This document shows positions 1-8,500 of a DNA stretch of 24,664 nt, in pieces. Numbering within the stretch: position 1 is the first letter of the stretch; the number at the start of each line of letters is the position of its first letter. The position numbers and the translations under genes are program-made. Origin of the DNA: a virus; the IMG/VR virus record IMGVR_UViG_3300008219_000093, positions 1-24,664 of that record, one strand, 5' to 3'. The notes beneath the pieces were generated by a model, which was not told the DNA's origin, made no database searches, and saw only the letters and a list, made by a program, of their open reading frames with translations.

Positions 1-1
1 A

Positions 2-211
2 ACTGAAACAATGTTAAACCTTCTTGGTGGTCAACTTTATTATCCAACTACATCTAAAGCTGCTGAAAAAAGAGAAGATACAGATTTCAATAAAATATTT
101 ACTGAAGTAGTTGCTCGTCAATTATTAGTTGATCTTAAATCAGGTTTGATGAACAACGATTTAAAAAATGTTGATATTACAAAATTAACTAACAGAAAAG
201 AAGCCAAATGA
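2..211 (+). CDS. Unknown small protein, probably 5'-truncated by the window edge
   Basis: The reading frame is open from the first in-frame base of the window (codons for T-E-T precede the first ATG at 11), and no ribosome binding site stands before that ATG (only tgaaaca). The gene therefore probably begins upstream. The visible part is about 66-69 residues, hydrophilic and mostly helical in character, with a Lys-rich C-terminus (LTNRKEAK). I do not recognise a family. Its stop overlaps the next start (ATGA at 208-211), which places it in the same co-translated replication/recombination operon. A helper protein of that module is a guess from position only. Confidence 0.6.
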   Translation, partial: TETMLNLLGGQLYYPTTSKAAEKREDTDFNKIFTEVVARQLLVDLKSGLMNNDLKNVDITKLTNRKEAK

Positions 212-414
212 GTAGATTTAAAGATTTTTTAATAGGCCTCACTGAAGACTCTGAATATGTTATTAATAGTTGCGAAGACTTCGATGAGTTCTGTGCAAAG
301 ATGGAAAAAATCAACCCCCATTACATGCCAAGTTTGTTATCAGATATTTGGGATGAACATATGTGTTCTCAAGAACCAAATTATACTAATTTTTATGACA
401 GGAGCCCAAGGTGA
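208..414 (+). CDS. Small acidic hypothetical protein
   Basis: This 68-residue protein is acidic (many D/E: TEDSEYV, CEDFDEF, SDIWDEH) with no membrane segment, so it is probably cytoplasmic. I recognise no family. The ATG at 208 overlaps the preceding stop in an ATGA junction, and the TGA stop at 412-414 overlaps the GTG start of the AAA ATPase at 411. Both junctions imply translational coupling. Being immediately upstream of the recombinase ATPase suggests an accessory role in recombination or replication, but nothing in the sequence itself shows it. Confidence 0.65.
   Translation: MSRFKDFLIGLTEDSEYVINSCEDFDEFCAKMEKINPHYMPSLLSDIWDEHMCSQEPNYTNFYDRSPR
400..404 (+). promoter_or_regulatory. Shine-Dalgarno AGGAG for the GTG-started ATPase
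   Basis: AGGAG sits 6 bases before the GTG at 411, inside the end of the preceding gene. It decides the non-ATG start of the AAA_24 ATPase. Confidence 0.6.
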
Positions 415-1172
415 GTCTATTGGATACTATTGAAACAGGCATCAAAGTGCCAGCAATTAAAATAAATGTAGCTGGTACTGACGGCATAGGTAAATCTACT
501 TTTGCATCTAACGCACCAAGACCAATATTTATTAAGACAGAAGATGGAACAAACTTTATTGATGTTCCATCTTTTCAATTGTGCAAGTCATACGATGACA
601 TCGTTAAACAATTGCAAACTCTTTATGAGGAAAAACATAATTACAAAACTGTAGTGTTTGATACCACTGATTGGGCTGAAAAATTAGTTCAACAAAAAGT
701 TTGTGAGATGCATTCAATTAAATCTATTGAGGCCCTAGGATTTGGTAAAGGTTATACAGAATCTGCTGAGCTATATAGGCGCATACTTAAAATGTTTGAT
801 TTGCTATTAGATAAAAAGATGAATGTTATCTTTCTATCTCATGTAGCAATTAGAACTTTCAATGATCCAGAGCGTGAGCCCTATGATCGTTGGGAAATGA
901 GTTTACACAAGAAGGTATCTTCAATGATACGTGAATGGGTGGACTTCAACCTGTTTGCAAACTACGAGGTATCAACTCGTACTAGCGGACAGGGCTTTAA
1001 AGAAACAACCAGAGGCGTGTCATATGGCAAGCGAAAGTTATTTCATAAATTCACCGCAGCTTTTGATGCTAAAAGTCGAGTTGACCTGGGCAATGCTCCA
1101 TTAGATCTTGATTGGAATGCATTCATAACTGCTTTCAAAGAATCATTAAAATCTAAAATGAAGGAGAAATAA
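411..1172 (+). CDS. AAA_24 (Sak4-like) phage recombination ATPase
   Basis: This is a 253-residue P-loop ATPase of the phage nucleotide-binding AAA_24 family, to which the Sak4 RecA/Rad51-like single-strand annealing proteins belong. Visible motifs are Walker A GTDGIGKST (residues 22-30, K28), Walker B VVFDTTDW (81-88, D84), and the family's LSH..I.TF.DP followed by YDRWEMSLHKK, with an SVSYGKRK-like basic stretch near the C-terminus. The start is GTG, chosen because AGGAG at 400-404 lies 6 bases before it and it overlaps the previous stop as GTGA. In this family the enzyme anneals or exchanges DNA strands, often with a co-encoded SSB-like protein; the next gene (DUF669) fits that role. Sak4 function is inferred from family resemblance; the ATPase fold is seen directly. 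Confidence 0.88.
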   Translation: MSLLDTIETGIKVPAIKINVAGTDGIGKSTFASNAPRPIFIKTEDGTNFIDVPSFQLCKSYDDIVKQLQTLYEEKHNYKTVVFDTTDWAEKLVQQKVCEMHSIKSIEALGFGKGYTESAELYRRILKMFDLLLDKKMNVIFLSHVAIRTFNDPEREPYDRWEMSLHKKVSSMIREWVDFNLFANYEVSTRTSGQGFKETTRGVSYGKRKLFHKFTAAFDAKSRVDLGNAPLDLDWNAFITAFKESLKSKMKEK

Positions 1173-1173
1173 A

Positions 1174-1677
1174 ATGTCGGATGACTTATTTAATTTAAAC
1201 TTGACTGATGTTGAAGACGACACTGGATCAATTGGGCCCATGCCAGCCGGAGACTATGAATTGGTAGCTTGGTCATGGGAATCTAAAAATAGTAAAAAAA
1301 CAGGCCATAAAATGCTAAGTGTAACTTATGAGGTTGTAGGACCAAAGTATGCTGGTAGAAAAATTTGGGAAAACTTTATGCTTGAAGGCAATGGTCTAAA
1401 TGTTTCTAAAGGAAAGCTTCGTAACTGGAGAAAAGCCATGAGCATGAATCCTGATATGGAAGCTTTTGGTTTAGAGGATCTTGAAAGCATGATGAATGTA
1501 CCTTTTAATGCAACTCTTCGTGTAGAAGAGGGAACAGATAAAGGCGATGGTACTAAGTGGGAAGACAAAAATGTTATCGCTAGGTTTTTAGTTGGTACTG
1601 TGTCTTCCACTTCACCAGCTCCAGCACCTAATGCTGATGCATCAACAGAAGAAGATCCTTTTGATTGGGATAAGTAA
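1174..1677 (+). CDS. DUF669 protein, probable ssDNA-binding partner
   Basis: This 167-residue protein matches the DUF669 pattern: N-terminal MPAGDYE, then a beta-rich core (GHKMLSVTYEVVGPKYAGRKIWENFML) and GKLRNWRKAM. DUF669 proteins sit beside Sak/RecT-type recombinases in many phages and are generally taken as SSB-like. The last residues (ASTEEDPFDWDK) form a Pro/Ala/Ser linker plus an acidic, aromatic tip that resembles the protein-recruiting C-terminus of bacterial SSB (DDDIPF). This supports a single-strand binding role. The start lies one base after the stop of the ATPase, with GGAG at 1163-1166 just upstream. The stop at 1677 abuts the next ATG at 1678. Confidence 0.8.
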   Translation: MSDDLFNLNLTDVEDDTGSIGPMPAGDYELVAWSWESKNSKKTGHKMLSVTYEVVGPKYAGRKIWENFMLEGNGLNVSKGKLRNWRKAMSMNPDMEAFGLEDLESMMNVPFNATLRVEEGTDKGDGTKWEDKNVIARFLVGTVSSTSPAPAPNADASTEEDPFDWDK

Positions 1678-1911
1678 ATGGATTTCATCACAGAGTTACA
1701 TAATCAGGTCGACCTATTAAAAGGAGAGAGTAATTCTGTTGATGAGATAATCGAGCGAGCAGCTAAAGTTATGCAAGACCTGGGATATGCTTTGGCTACT
1801 CCTCGCCTTATTAAAGATAATGTAAAATATTATTTAAGAGAAAGTAATTGGGATAATTATAACTCAATTAATAAAAGTCCGGGGGCGAATGTTTGCAGTG
1901 GTGATAGCTGA
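1678..1911 (+). CDS. Small hypothetical protein
   Basis: This 77-residue protein starts directly after the DUF669 stop (TAAATG). The first ~60 residues look like a normal soluble helical protein (VDEIIERAAKVMQDLGYALATPRLI). The last ~12 (KSPGANVCSGDS) are encoded by an unusually GC-rich stretch that may instead belong to an RNA structure (see 1879-1961). No family recognised. Its place between an SSB-like gene and a helicase suggests a replication or recombination accessory. Confidence 0.6.
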   Translation: MDFITELHNQVDLLKGESNSVDEIIERAAKVMQDLGYALATPRLIKDNVKYYLRESNWDNYNSINKSPGANVCSGDS

Positions 1912-1961
1912 AGAAGCATTTAATTCACTATCTTTTGATTGTTCAATCCCGGCATTTTTTT
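1879..1961 (+). other. Possible structured RNA or terminator-like region between genes
   Basis: The only real gap in the left block (1912-1972) plus the end of the preceding gene contains several complementary arms. CCGGG (1879-1883) can pair with CCCGG (1948-1952), GATAG (1903-1907) with CTATC (1928-1932), and GATTG (1937-1941) with CAATC (1944-1948). Seven Ts follow at 1955-1961. The local GC content is higher than its surroundings. It matches no riboswitch class I know and cannot be folded as a canonical tRNA. It could be an mRNA element or a weak terminator, or chance. Confidence 0.25.
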
Positions 1962-1965
1962 GGAG
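1962..1965 (+). promoter_or_regulatory. Shine-Dalgarno GGAG that fixes the start at 1973
   Basis: GGAG lies 7 bases before the ATG at 1973. The reading frame stays open upstream to an ATG at 1889, but that one lacks a ribosome binding site and overlaps the previous gene, so 1973 is preferred. Confidence 0.6.
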
Positions 1966-1972
1966 AAAAAAT

Positions 1973-2161
1973 ATGACGATAGATAAAAGAGAGGCCAAAG
2001 CTCTCGTAAATGTAATAGAATCTTTATTAGATTCTTTAGACAAAACTTTTGATAGTTTGCCTGCTAATATAGATCAAAGGGTAAAAGATGCTAAACTAAC
2101 ATTATTAAATGTAAATATTGAAAATGAAAGACAACGAAAATTCCTTAGAATCTTTAGATAA
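1973..2161 (+). CDS. Small charged hypothetical protein
   Basis: Starting at the ATG behind GGAG (1962-1965), this is a 62-residue helical, charged protein (KREAKALVNVIESLLDSLDKTF ... NERQRKFLRIFR) with no membrane segment or known domain. A longer version from ATG 1889 would add 28 residues, translating the spacer, and has no ribosome binding site. The end overlaps the next gene by about 40 bases. Function unknown; probably a cytoplasmic accessory of the recombination operon. Confidence 0.55.
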   Translation: MTIDKREAKALVNVIESLLDSLDKTFDSLPANIDQRVKDAKLTLLNVNIENERQRKFLRIFR

Positions 2162-2417
2162 AAAAACCTGCGATCAAGTAACGCATGATATGCAAATATG
2201 CATGGACGACTGGTCAAAAAAAGACCTAGATACAAGAGCCGCTATAATTACTCTCACAAGATTCTGTGTTGAATTATCGTTTAAATTTTCACACACCCCC
2301 TATGATGCTATGCAATTACTATCTACAGTAGTAATGGATAATCTAGAATCTTACGAACATGAAGAGTTAATACAGCTTTTGACACAATCACGTGATCAAA
2401 AGGTAACTATTCATTGA
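2124..2417 (+). CDS. Hypothetical protein upstream of the helicase
   Basis: This protein is about 97 residues, starting at the ATG at 2124 (a TTG at 2118 in the same frame is an alternative giving 99). It is mixed acidic/helical, with DKKTCDQVTHDMQICMDDW near the N-terminus and a helical second half (DAMQLLSTVVMDNLE ... ELIQLLTQ). No recognised domain. It overlaps the preceding gene by 38 bases, and its TGA (2415-2417) overlaps the TTG start of the helicase at 2414, giving coupled translation. Role unknown. Confidence 0.6.
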   Translation: MKDNENSLESLDKKTCDQVTHDMQICMDDWSKKDLDTRAAIITLTRFCVELSFKFSHTPYDAMQLLSTVVMDNLESYEHEELIQLLTQSRDQKVTIH

Positions 2418-4078
2418 ATCTTAGATATTACCAACGCAACGCAATAGATGCTCTTCATAAATGGTTTGAAGCCAAACCAGAGGGACCAGCATTAATTTCT
2501 TTACCAACAGCCTCTGGTAAAACAATTATATTTTCACACTTTATTAAAGAGGTGTTTAATAAAAATCCTAACGCCAGGTTTCTTATCATGGCCCACAGAA
2601 AAGAACTTGTTGCTCAAGCTGAAAGCAAATTAAAATCTGTATGGTCTACTGCACCAGTGGGTGTGTTAGCGGCTGGAATGAAACGCTTTCAACACAATGC
2701 TCAAATACTTATCGCTAGTCGAGATACTTTGGCATCACCAAAGCGATTAGAAAAAGTTGGCAAGTTTGACTATATGATCATTGATGAAGCACACAATGTG
2801 CCACCTAGTTCTCTAACTCGTTATAAGAAAATCATTGACACTTTATCAAAACGCCAATCCATGAAAGTCATGGGTTGTACTGCGACACCTTATCGTATGG
2901 GTCAGGGTTACATCTATGGCAAACGTAAAGATCATTTCTTTAAAGGTCTTGCTTATAGTGTATCTATCCCGGAGCTGATCCAAGCAGGTTACTTGTGCCG
3001 ATTGTCTGCCTTTGCTGTTAATGAGAAAGCAATCATTGATGCTGGTCAAGTAAGCTTAAAGTTTAAGAATGGAGACTTCAAAGAAAAAGAATTAGAAAGT
3101 GTAGCAATGGTTGATGAAACCATTATTGAAGTTATAAATGATTGGATTGATAATGCTTATACAAAAGGCAGAACAGCTTCGGTTTTCTTTTGTGTTTCTG
3201 TTCTCCATGCACATAAGATGACTCAGTATTTGCAGCAATATGGAATTAATGCTGCTGTAGTTACTGGGGAAACGCCCAACCCAGAAAGAGATAAAATTCT
3301 TGCAGACTTTGAGCTCGGCAAGATACATGCTCTTTGTAATGTTGGTGTTTTAACTGAAGGCTGGGACGCTCCGAGGACAGATTGTATAGCATTGTTACGT
3401 CCAACACAAAGCATTGGATTATATGTCCAGATGTGTGGTCGTGGAATGAGATTGCATAATAAAAAAGATAATTGTTTATTGCTTGACTATGGGGAAAATA
3501 TAGCCCGCCATGGTTGTTTAGATGAAGTAGAGCCTGGGGAAAAACTTCCTGGAAAATATCACCCTAAAATTTGTGCGTCTTGTAATGCCATTAACTCGCC
3601 ATTTGCTAAAAAATGTATTGAGTGTGATCAGATCTTTGAATCAAATCAATCAAAAGTTTTGTGGACCAAGAAAGAAAGGGAAGTAGCAAGGCGTACGAAG
3701 GCTGAGAAGCAAGCTGTTTTATCAGATGAAAGGAAAGCATCAATTCCTAAAAACAAACCCATCACAGACATCTATGCGTCTGTGGTTGTATCTAAAAATG
3801 GAAGTGAGTATTGTCAAGTTATATTCACAATCAAGGATGAGTTCTTTCCAAAGAAGATGCCATTAATGTTTGGCCATCCAACTGCACACAATATGGCAGT
3901 GCGTAAATGGAAAAAAATTACTACCAAATGGGGGTCACCAAGTCAACCCTGGATGGCTGCTGAATTAATTAATAATGGTGCATTTGATACAATATCTGAG
4001 ATCATAGTGCAAAAACAAGGCAAGTATGAGAATGTTGTTGGAATTAAAACTAAACAAAATGAGAATATAGATTTATGA
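2414..4078 (+). CDS. SF2 DEAH-box DNA helicase with zinc ribbon
   Basis: This is a 554-residue superfamily 2 helicase (type III restriction/UvrB-like ResIII fold). Motifs seen: Q-motif-like YYQRNAIDAL near residue 5, Walker A PTASGKT (31-37), DEAH (124-127), CTATP (155-159), motif V VLTEGWDAP (312-320), and motif VI QMCGRGMRL (339-347). A C4 zinc ribbon follows (C387-x2-C390, C401-x2-C404), then a basic stretch and a C-terminal domain of ~130 residues typical of phage relatives. It would unwind branched or duplex DNA during replication/recombination. The start is TTG, overlapping the previous stop as TTGA; no other start gives the complete N-terminus. It overlaps the nuclease gene by 4 bases (ATGA at 4075), consistent with a helicase-nuclease pair acting together. 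Confidence 0.92.
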   Translation: MNLRYYQRNAIDALHKWFEAKPEGPALISLPTASGKTIIFSHFIKEVFNKNPNARFLIMAHRKELVAQAESKLKSVWSTAPVGVLAAGMKRFQHNAQILIASRDTLASPKRLEKVGKFDYMIIDEAHNVPPSSLTRYKKIIDTLSKRQSMKVMGCTATPYRMGQGYIYGKRKDHFFKGLAYSVSIPELIQAGYLCRLSAFAVNEKAIIDAGQVSLKFKNGDFKEKELESVAMVDETIIEVINDWIDNAYTKGRTASVFFCVSVLHAHKMTQYLQQYGINAAVVTGETPNPERDKILADFELGKIHALCNVGVLTEGWDAPRTDCIALLRPTQSIGLYVQMCGRGMRLHNKKDNCLLLDYGENIARHGCLDEVEPGEKLPGKYHPKICASCNAINSPFAKKCIECDQIFESNQSKVLWTKKEREVARRTKAEKQAVLSDERKASIPKNKPITDIYASVVVSKNGSEYCQVIFTIKDEFFPKKMPLMFGHPTAHNMAVRKWKKITTKWGSPSQPWMAAELINNGAFDTISEIIVQKQGKYENVVGIKTKQNENIDL

Positions 4079-5166
4079 AAGATATTAATCACTTGTTAGA
4101 TGATGTTGAATTAAAACAAAAGAGATGCCAAAGATTTTATTTAGGCATTAGTCAGATAGGTAATCCAAATCAACGTCTTTTGTGGATGCAATTTAGGTGG
4201 CTTATACCTGAAGACATGGGGGCTAGAATTTTAAGGCTGCTTGATCTAGGCAACGTAATTGAAAATGATCTAATTAAAAAGCTTAGAAATATTCCTGGTG
4301 CTCAGATCTTTAATCTTGATACCAATGGCAAACAGTTTGAGACACAAGCATTAGGTGGCCACGTTAAAGGGCATATCGATGGCGTGGGTCAAAACTTTCC
4401 AGGGATTGATACTAAAGATCAATTCTTGCTAGAGTTCAAGACAGCCAACGACAATCGTTTTAACAACCTATTAAAACTAGGTAGTTATTGTGAATGGTCA
4501 GAAGAATACGCTGCTCAATTACATTTATACATGGGCCTGTTTAACTTTAAGCATGCTATAGCTATTGTTTATAATAAAAATAATTCTGATTTATATACAG
4601 AGATAATTAAATATGACAATGATGCTTTTAATTCTTTAATGGAGAAAGCAGAAAATATTTTATTAGCAGAAATCCCCCCAGATAATTACATACCAGAAAC
4701 AGATTACCGAATCAAAAGCTACATGACGCCAGGCCAACAAGCTCGTTATCTAGGAAAAGCATTGCCGCCAAAGACTCATTGTAGATCTTGTAGGTTTGCT
4801 AAAGTTGATATTGATAAAGGGGATGCACACTGGCATTGTATCCAGCACGATAGAAAGATTAACGAAGACAGACAAATCAAAAGTTGTTCAAGACATAATT
4901 TTATACCCGAGTTGATACCCGCTCATGTCATTGAAAAAGATGACGATATGATCTTGTATGAGAAAGACAAGATTAGATTTGTTAATGTTGCAGAGAACCT
5001 TAACACTCCGGGCGAAAACTTTTTTTCTAGCAAAGAATTAATTGAGGTGGTGAACAGTGGATTCCCAGAGGATATATTAAAGACTTGCGATAATGTAAAG
5101 AAGTTATTTAATGGATCATCTATTGCAGAAATTAGACCCTGGGTTGAAAACCGGCCACCTTTCTAA
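4075..5166 (+). CDS. PD-(D/E)XK nuclease (RecB/Cas4-like) with four-cysteine C-terminus
   Basis: This 363-residue protein has the RecB-family nuclease motifs: GHIDG (99-103, D102), EFK (120-122) and Q148-x3-Y152 (QLHLY). These are the metal- and DNA-binding residues of PD-(D/E)XK exonucleases. After the nuclease core come C236-x2-C239, C255 and C271 (CRSCRF ... HWHC ... SC). In Cas4 and AddB such cysteines bind a 4Fe-4S cluster; here the spacing is wider, so zinc is also possible. It probably resects or trims DNA ends for the Sak4-like ATPase and works with the preceding helicase, to which it is fused translationally (ATGA). The last ~90 residues are unrecognised. The stop TAA shares a base with the RusA ATG (TAATG). 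Confidence 0.82.
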   Translation: MKDINHLLDDVELKQKRCQRFYLGISQIGNPNQRLLWMQFRWLIPEDMGARILRLLDLGNVIENDLIKKLRNIPGAQIFNLDTNGKQFETQALGGHVKGHIDGVGQNFPGIDTKDQFLLEFKTANDNRFNNLLKLGSYCEWSEEYAAQLHLYMGLFNFKHAIAIVYNKNNSDLYTEIIKYDNDAFNSLMEKAENILLAEIPPDNYIPETDYRIKSYMTPGQQARYLGKALPPKTHCRSCRFAKVDIDKGDAHWHCIQHDRKINEDRQIKSCSRHNFIPELIPAHVIEKDDDMILYEKDKIRFVNVAENLNTPGENFFSSKELIEVVNSGFPEDILKTCDNVKKLFNGSSIAEIRPWVENRPPF

Positions 5167-5546
5167 TGAATGTCAAATTACCTTTGGATGTTTACTATTC
5201 AAAGAAAAAGAAGTTCATATTAAATTTAAACAACTATAGAAATGCACACTATAGAGTGTTAGCCCTAGCAAAAAAGATATACTCAGAAGATCTAGTGACT
5301 AAGATACAAGACTTACCTAGGTTTTCTGACCCGGTTAGATTGACATACATATATTATGCTAGAAGTAATAGAAGATTAGACATTAGTAATCCATGTTCTG
5401 TTATAGATAAGTTTGCTTGTGATGCTTTGGTTAAAGCACGAATTATAGAAGACGATAACTTTAATCAAATAAAGGAAGTTGTCTATAAGTTTGGTGGGGT
5501 TGACAAAGACGATCCAAGATGTGAGTTGGTGATAGATATATTCTAG
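5166..5546 (+). CDS. rusA: RusA-like Holliday junction resolvase
   Basis: This 126-residue protein is close in length to E. coli RusA (120). It carries the family signature RRLDISN (69-75, D72), then IDKFACDAL (80-88) and a final acidic pair IIEDDNF (D96, D97), which match the metal-binding aspartates and lysine (K82) of RusA endonucleases. It would cut four-way junctions made by the recombination genes upstream, or debranch replicated DNA before packaging. The start overlaps the nuclease stop (TAATG). It is the last plus-strand gene; its TAG stop (5544-5546) overlaps the TAG stop of the opposing virion gene (CTAG palindrome), leaving no room for an intergenic terminator. Confidence 0.88.
   Translation: MNVKLPLDVYYSKKKKFILNLNNYRNAHYRVLALAKKIYSEDLVTKIQDLPRFSDPVRLTYIYYARSNRRLDISNPCSVIDKFACDALVKARIIEDDNFNQIKEVVYKFGGVDKDDPRCELVIDIF
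5543..5546. other. Convergent gene junction with shared stop palindrome CTAG
   Basis: The RusA stop (TAG, 5544-5546, plus) and the stop of the 1304-residue gene (TAG, 5543-5545 read on minus) share the four bases CTAG. I see no hairpin-plus-T-run terminator for either direction near here, so the two operons should read into each other. Confidence 0.85.
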
Positions 5547-8500
5547 GGTGTGCCGTATAGTTTCCTTTCTTCTTCTGCTCTAAGAGCTTCTCTTGCTCTT
5601 TCTTTTGCTGCTCTTTCTTTTGCTCTTATGTCTGGTGTTAAAAATTTACCAGTTAAATCTTGAGTTAATCCCTTACGAACCATATCAAACATTCCCTTGT
5701 AGATTGGTTGAGGAACTCCTATCTTACCAATCCTTGATTGTGTAACTAGATCTCTGTCTACTTCAATTGGTCGGAAGATTCCTTTCATGACATCTTGATA
5801 GTTGGCAACATTAGCATTTTTTAATTCTTTTTCTATCTCTCTTTCAGTCAACCCCAATATTCTTGAATCTTCTATGCTTGTGTATAAATCTCTTAATACT
5901 CTATATCTGTCTTCGTTTTCATTTATATAAGCTTGTAAAAATTGTTCTGCTGTTTTTGGCTCATGTATTCTTAATAATCTATTAAACTCATTAGTTGTAT
6001 CTCGTATTGCTCTCGTGGCTTCCCAACCTCGATATTTTAAAGTTCTTTGTAGTTGAGGTTTTACAACTTTGAACCCAGTAAATGCTTGGACCATTGTTTC
6101 AGCTACATCAATTTCCTTTCCATACCTATCTAATATTTTTTGATCATCGCCTTTTTTATTGGTGCTACCAAATACAGCCCTTGTAAAATTTTTAGGTGTT
6201 AGCCCTGGTGGAGCAATTCCTACTATTCTTTTATCAAATGGGTCTGTGTGTATTCTATATGGGCTAATTGTTGGAATTGCTGTGTCTACAAAATGAAGAA
6301 AACCTTTTGCGAATCTTAATCCGTCACTATCACCCTCGTTCCATACTCTTTTACCAGTTGATGTTTGTCCTTCCCGTGCATCAAAGACAGCTTGTAAAGC
6401 AAAAGCTGGCTCAGCAAAACTTTGTCCCAACTCGGCGATCGCTCCCCAAGATGAATCATTTAATATTTTTAGTAAAGATTCTTCATCTCTGTTACCACTG
6501 GCAATCTCTTGAAAGACTCTGTTGATTGGTCGTTTTATATAATCATAAGGGTTCATATAACTAAAATTAAACATTTGAGTTGGGTTACCATGTCTATCAG
6601 ATGCGATAGGTATTAATGTTCCTGTTCTATCCCAAGGAGTCCCATTTCTTTTATAAGCTTCTATTTTTTCTTTTGTAACTCCAGTCAATGCCATGCCTAA
6701 ACTTGTTAATGCTGTTCCGGTTAGTGATGCAGTTGTCACTGCACCAGTTACTCTTCGCATACCAATTTTTTGTAATTCTGTATTACTGCTTGCTAATTCT
6801 TTTATGCCCCTACTTAAAGCATTGCTTGTATTTCTTATAATTTCTGCTGGAAAAGCAACAAAGTTACCTAAAGGAGATTGTCTTACTAACTTTCCTGCAA
6901 ATGGAACAATCCTTTGATAGTTTTGCACAGTGTTTAAGGTAATTTCTCCAGCTTCAGATCTAGCAAATTGTTCTAATGCTTCTTGACCATATCTATCAAT
7001 AATGTCTTGTGGTTTAATGACTGCGCCACCTCTAGATCCTTCTATTAAATCTGCAAATCTTGTCATGTTTTTTGCTGACTCAATTGGAACAACCGAACCT
7101 GGTTCATTTACAAGGGCTTTAATCATCCTATCTTTTTCGCTTAGATAATTAAATACACGACCAGCATCATCAGTCATGCCATAAGTTTTTTCAAAAAACC
7201 TCATACCAGATTTGTCAGCAGCCCTTCCTACCTTAGAAACAAATCCACTTCTTTCAGCTGCAAGTTTTGCAATCTCTAAAGTTTCACCAAGTCGAGCACC
7301 ACCTTTTTGGATAATACCCTCTTCCATAAATTCTCGTATTTTATCTTTTCTTAATACTCTTGTTTTTGGATTTAATAAACCTGAGAAGCTTGTTTGAACT
7401 GCATCAACAAATCTTCCAGTGCTACCAAGGTTTCCATTTAATAATGAAAAGAAAGGAATACTGGTAAAGTTTCTTACTTGTGCGCCAGGAGATAAAACTG
7501 TTTTACCATATTGTGATCCAGCTTTAACAGCAAGCATACTTGTATACATTCTTCCCCAAATAGAGGTCTGTGATATCATGTCTGCTTTTGCTCCCATCAA
7601 TGCATCAAACACATCTGCTCTCGCATATGATCCAGCTAAAGCTCCAGCGTCTTCATCAAATTGTTTGAATACTATCGCATTACCTTGAGCATCGTAGTCT
7701 GTTAATTCTTTTGCAAACTTCCCATCTGCATCCATACCAAATTCCTTTGACCTTAAAAATTTTACGCCTCCTGTTTTTGGAGCTAGTTCATCTAATTGTT
7801 TTATTTGTTTAAACATTTCTGCCTTACCAATAAGACCTGAAAGTTTTTGCGATGTTATATTGGCTGTAAGCTTGGTGTTAGCAAGAGCAGTCCTCCAATC
7901 TGTTTGCAAATACCCTGCTGTTTCTCCTAATGCTCTTCTTACTTGTGGTAAGTTATCTAACTGTCTACCTTTAAGAATACTTTTTTCTCTTTGCAATCCT
8001 TCCATCAACATATCTTTAGTTTCAAATTCCAAACCAACTTTGTTTTTTGGTCCAGGATTTCTTAATTCAAAGAACGCTCTTCGTGCTGTTGTCTCATCTA
8101 CTCCAAAAGTATTTTGTATTTCTTTGACAGCTTTATCTTGAAACTTTGGCTGAACTTTAAAACCTTTATCAAGAATAGCTCGATATGCTCTAGTGCCATA
8201 AAGTCCTGCATTTTCTGCAATAATTGCTCTGAGTTCTTGAGGCACAAACAAGTGCATAAATCCATCTGCGGTTTCATCACTGTAATTTAATATTTGATTT
8301 GAATAGGTATCAAAAAGCTCTCTATTGTTTTTTAACAATGTAGATATCTTTAATCCTTCTCCGAGCCCAAGACCCTTATAGTTTATAAATTGTTTTTCTA
8401 AATCTAAAATATTTTGTTCAGCTTCTCTTTGTATTCTTTTAGCATCTTGTATTTTTTTCGTACGAGATAAATTGGGGGATTGATAATCAATTCTAATTCT

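Noticed and set aside
1326-1691. 121-residue minus-strand frame over the DUF669 gene
   Set aside because: Shadow frame: opposite to a well-supported gene with a recognised family, and no support for its start.
1877-1954. tRNA-like ending (gttcaatcccggc) and GC-rich arms suggesting a tRNA or attachment site
   Set aside because: The T-arm cannot pair around the TTCAATC loop, no anticodon arm forms, and no integrase is in the window.
5570-5632. Short repeats (tgctctttctttt) near the convergent junction as a regulatory element
   Set aside because: They encode the Ala/Lys/Glu/Arg helix at the end of the 1304-residue protein; low-complexity coding explains them.
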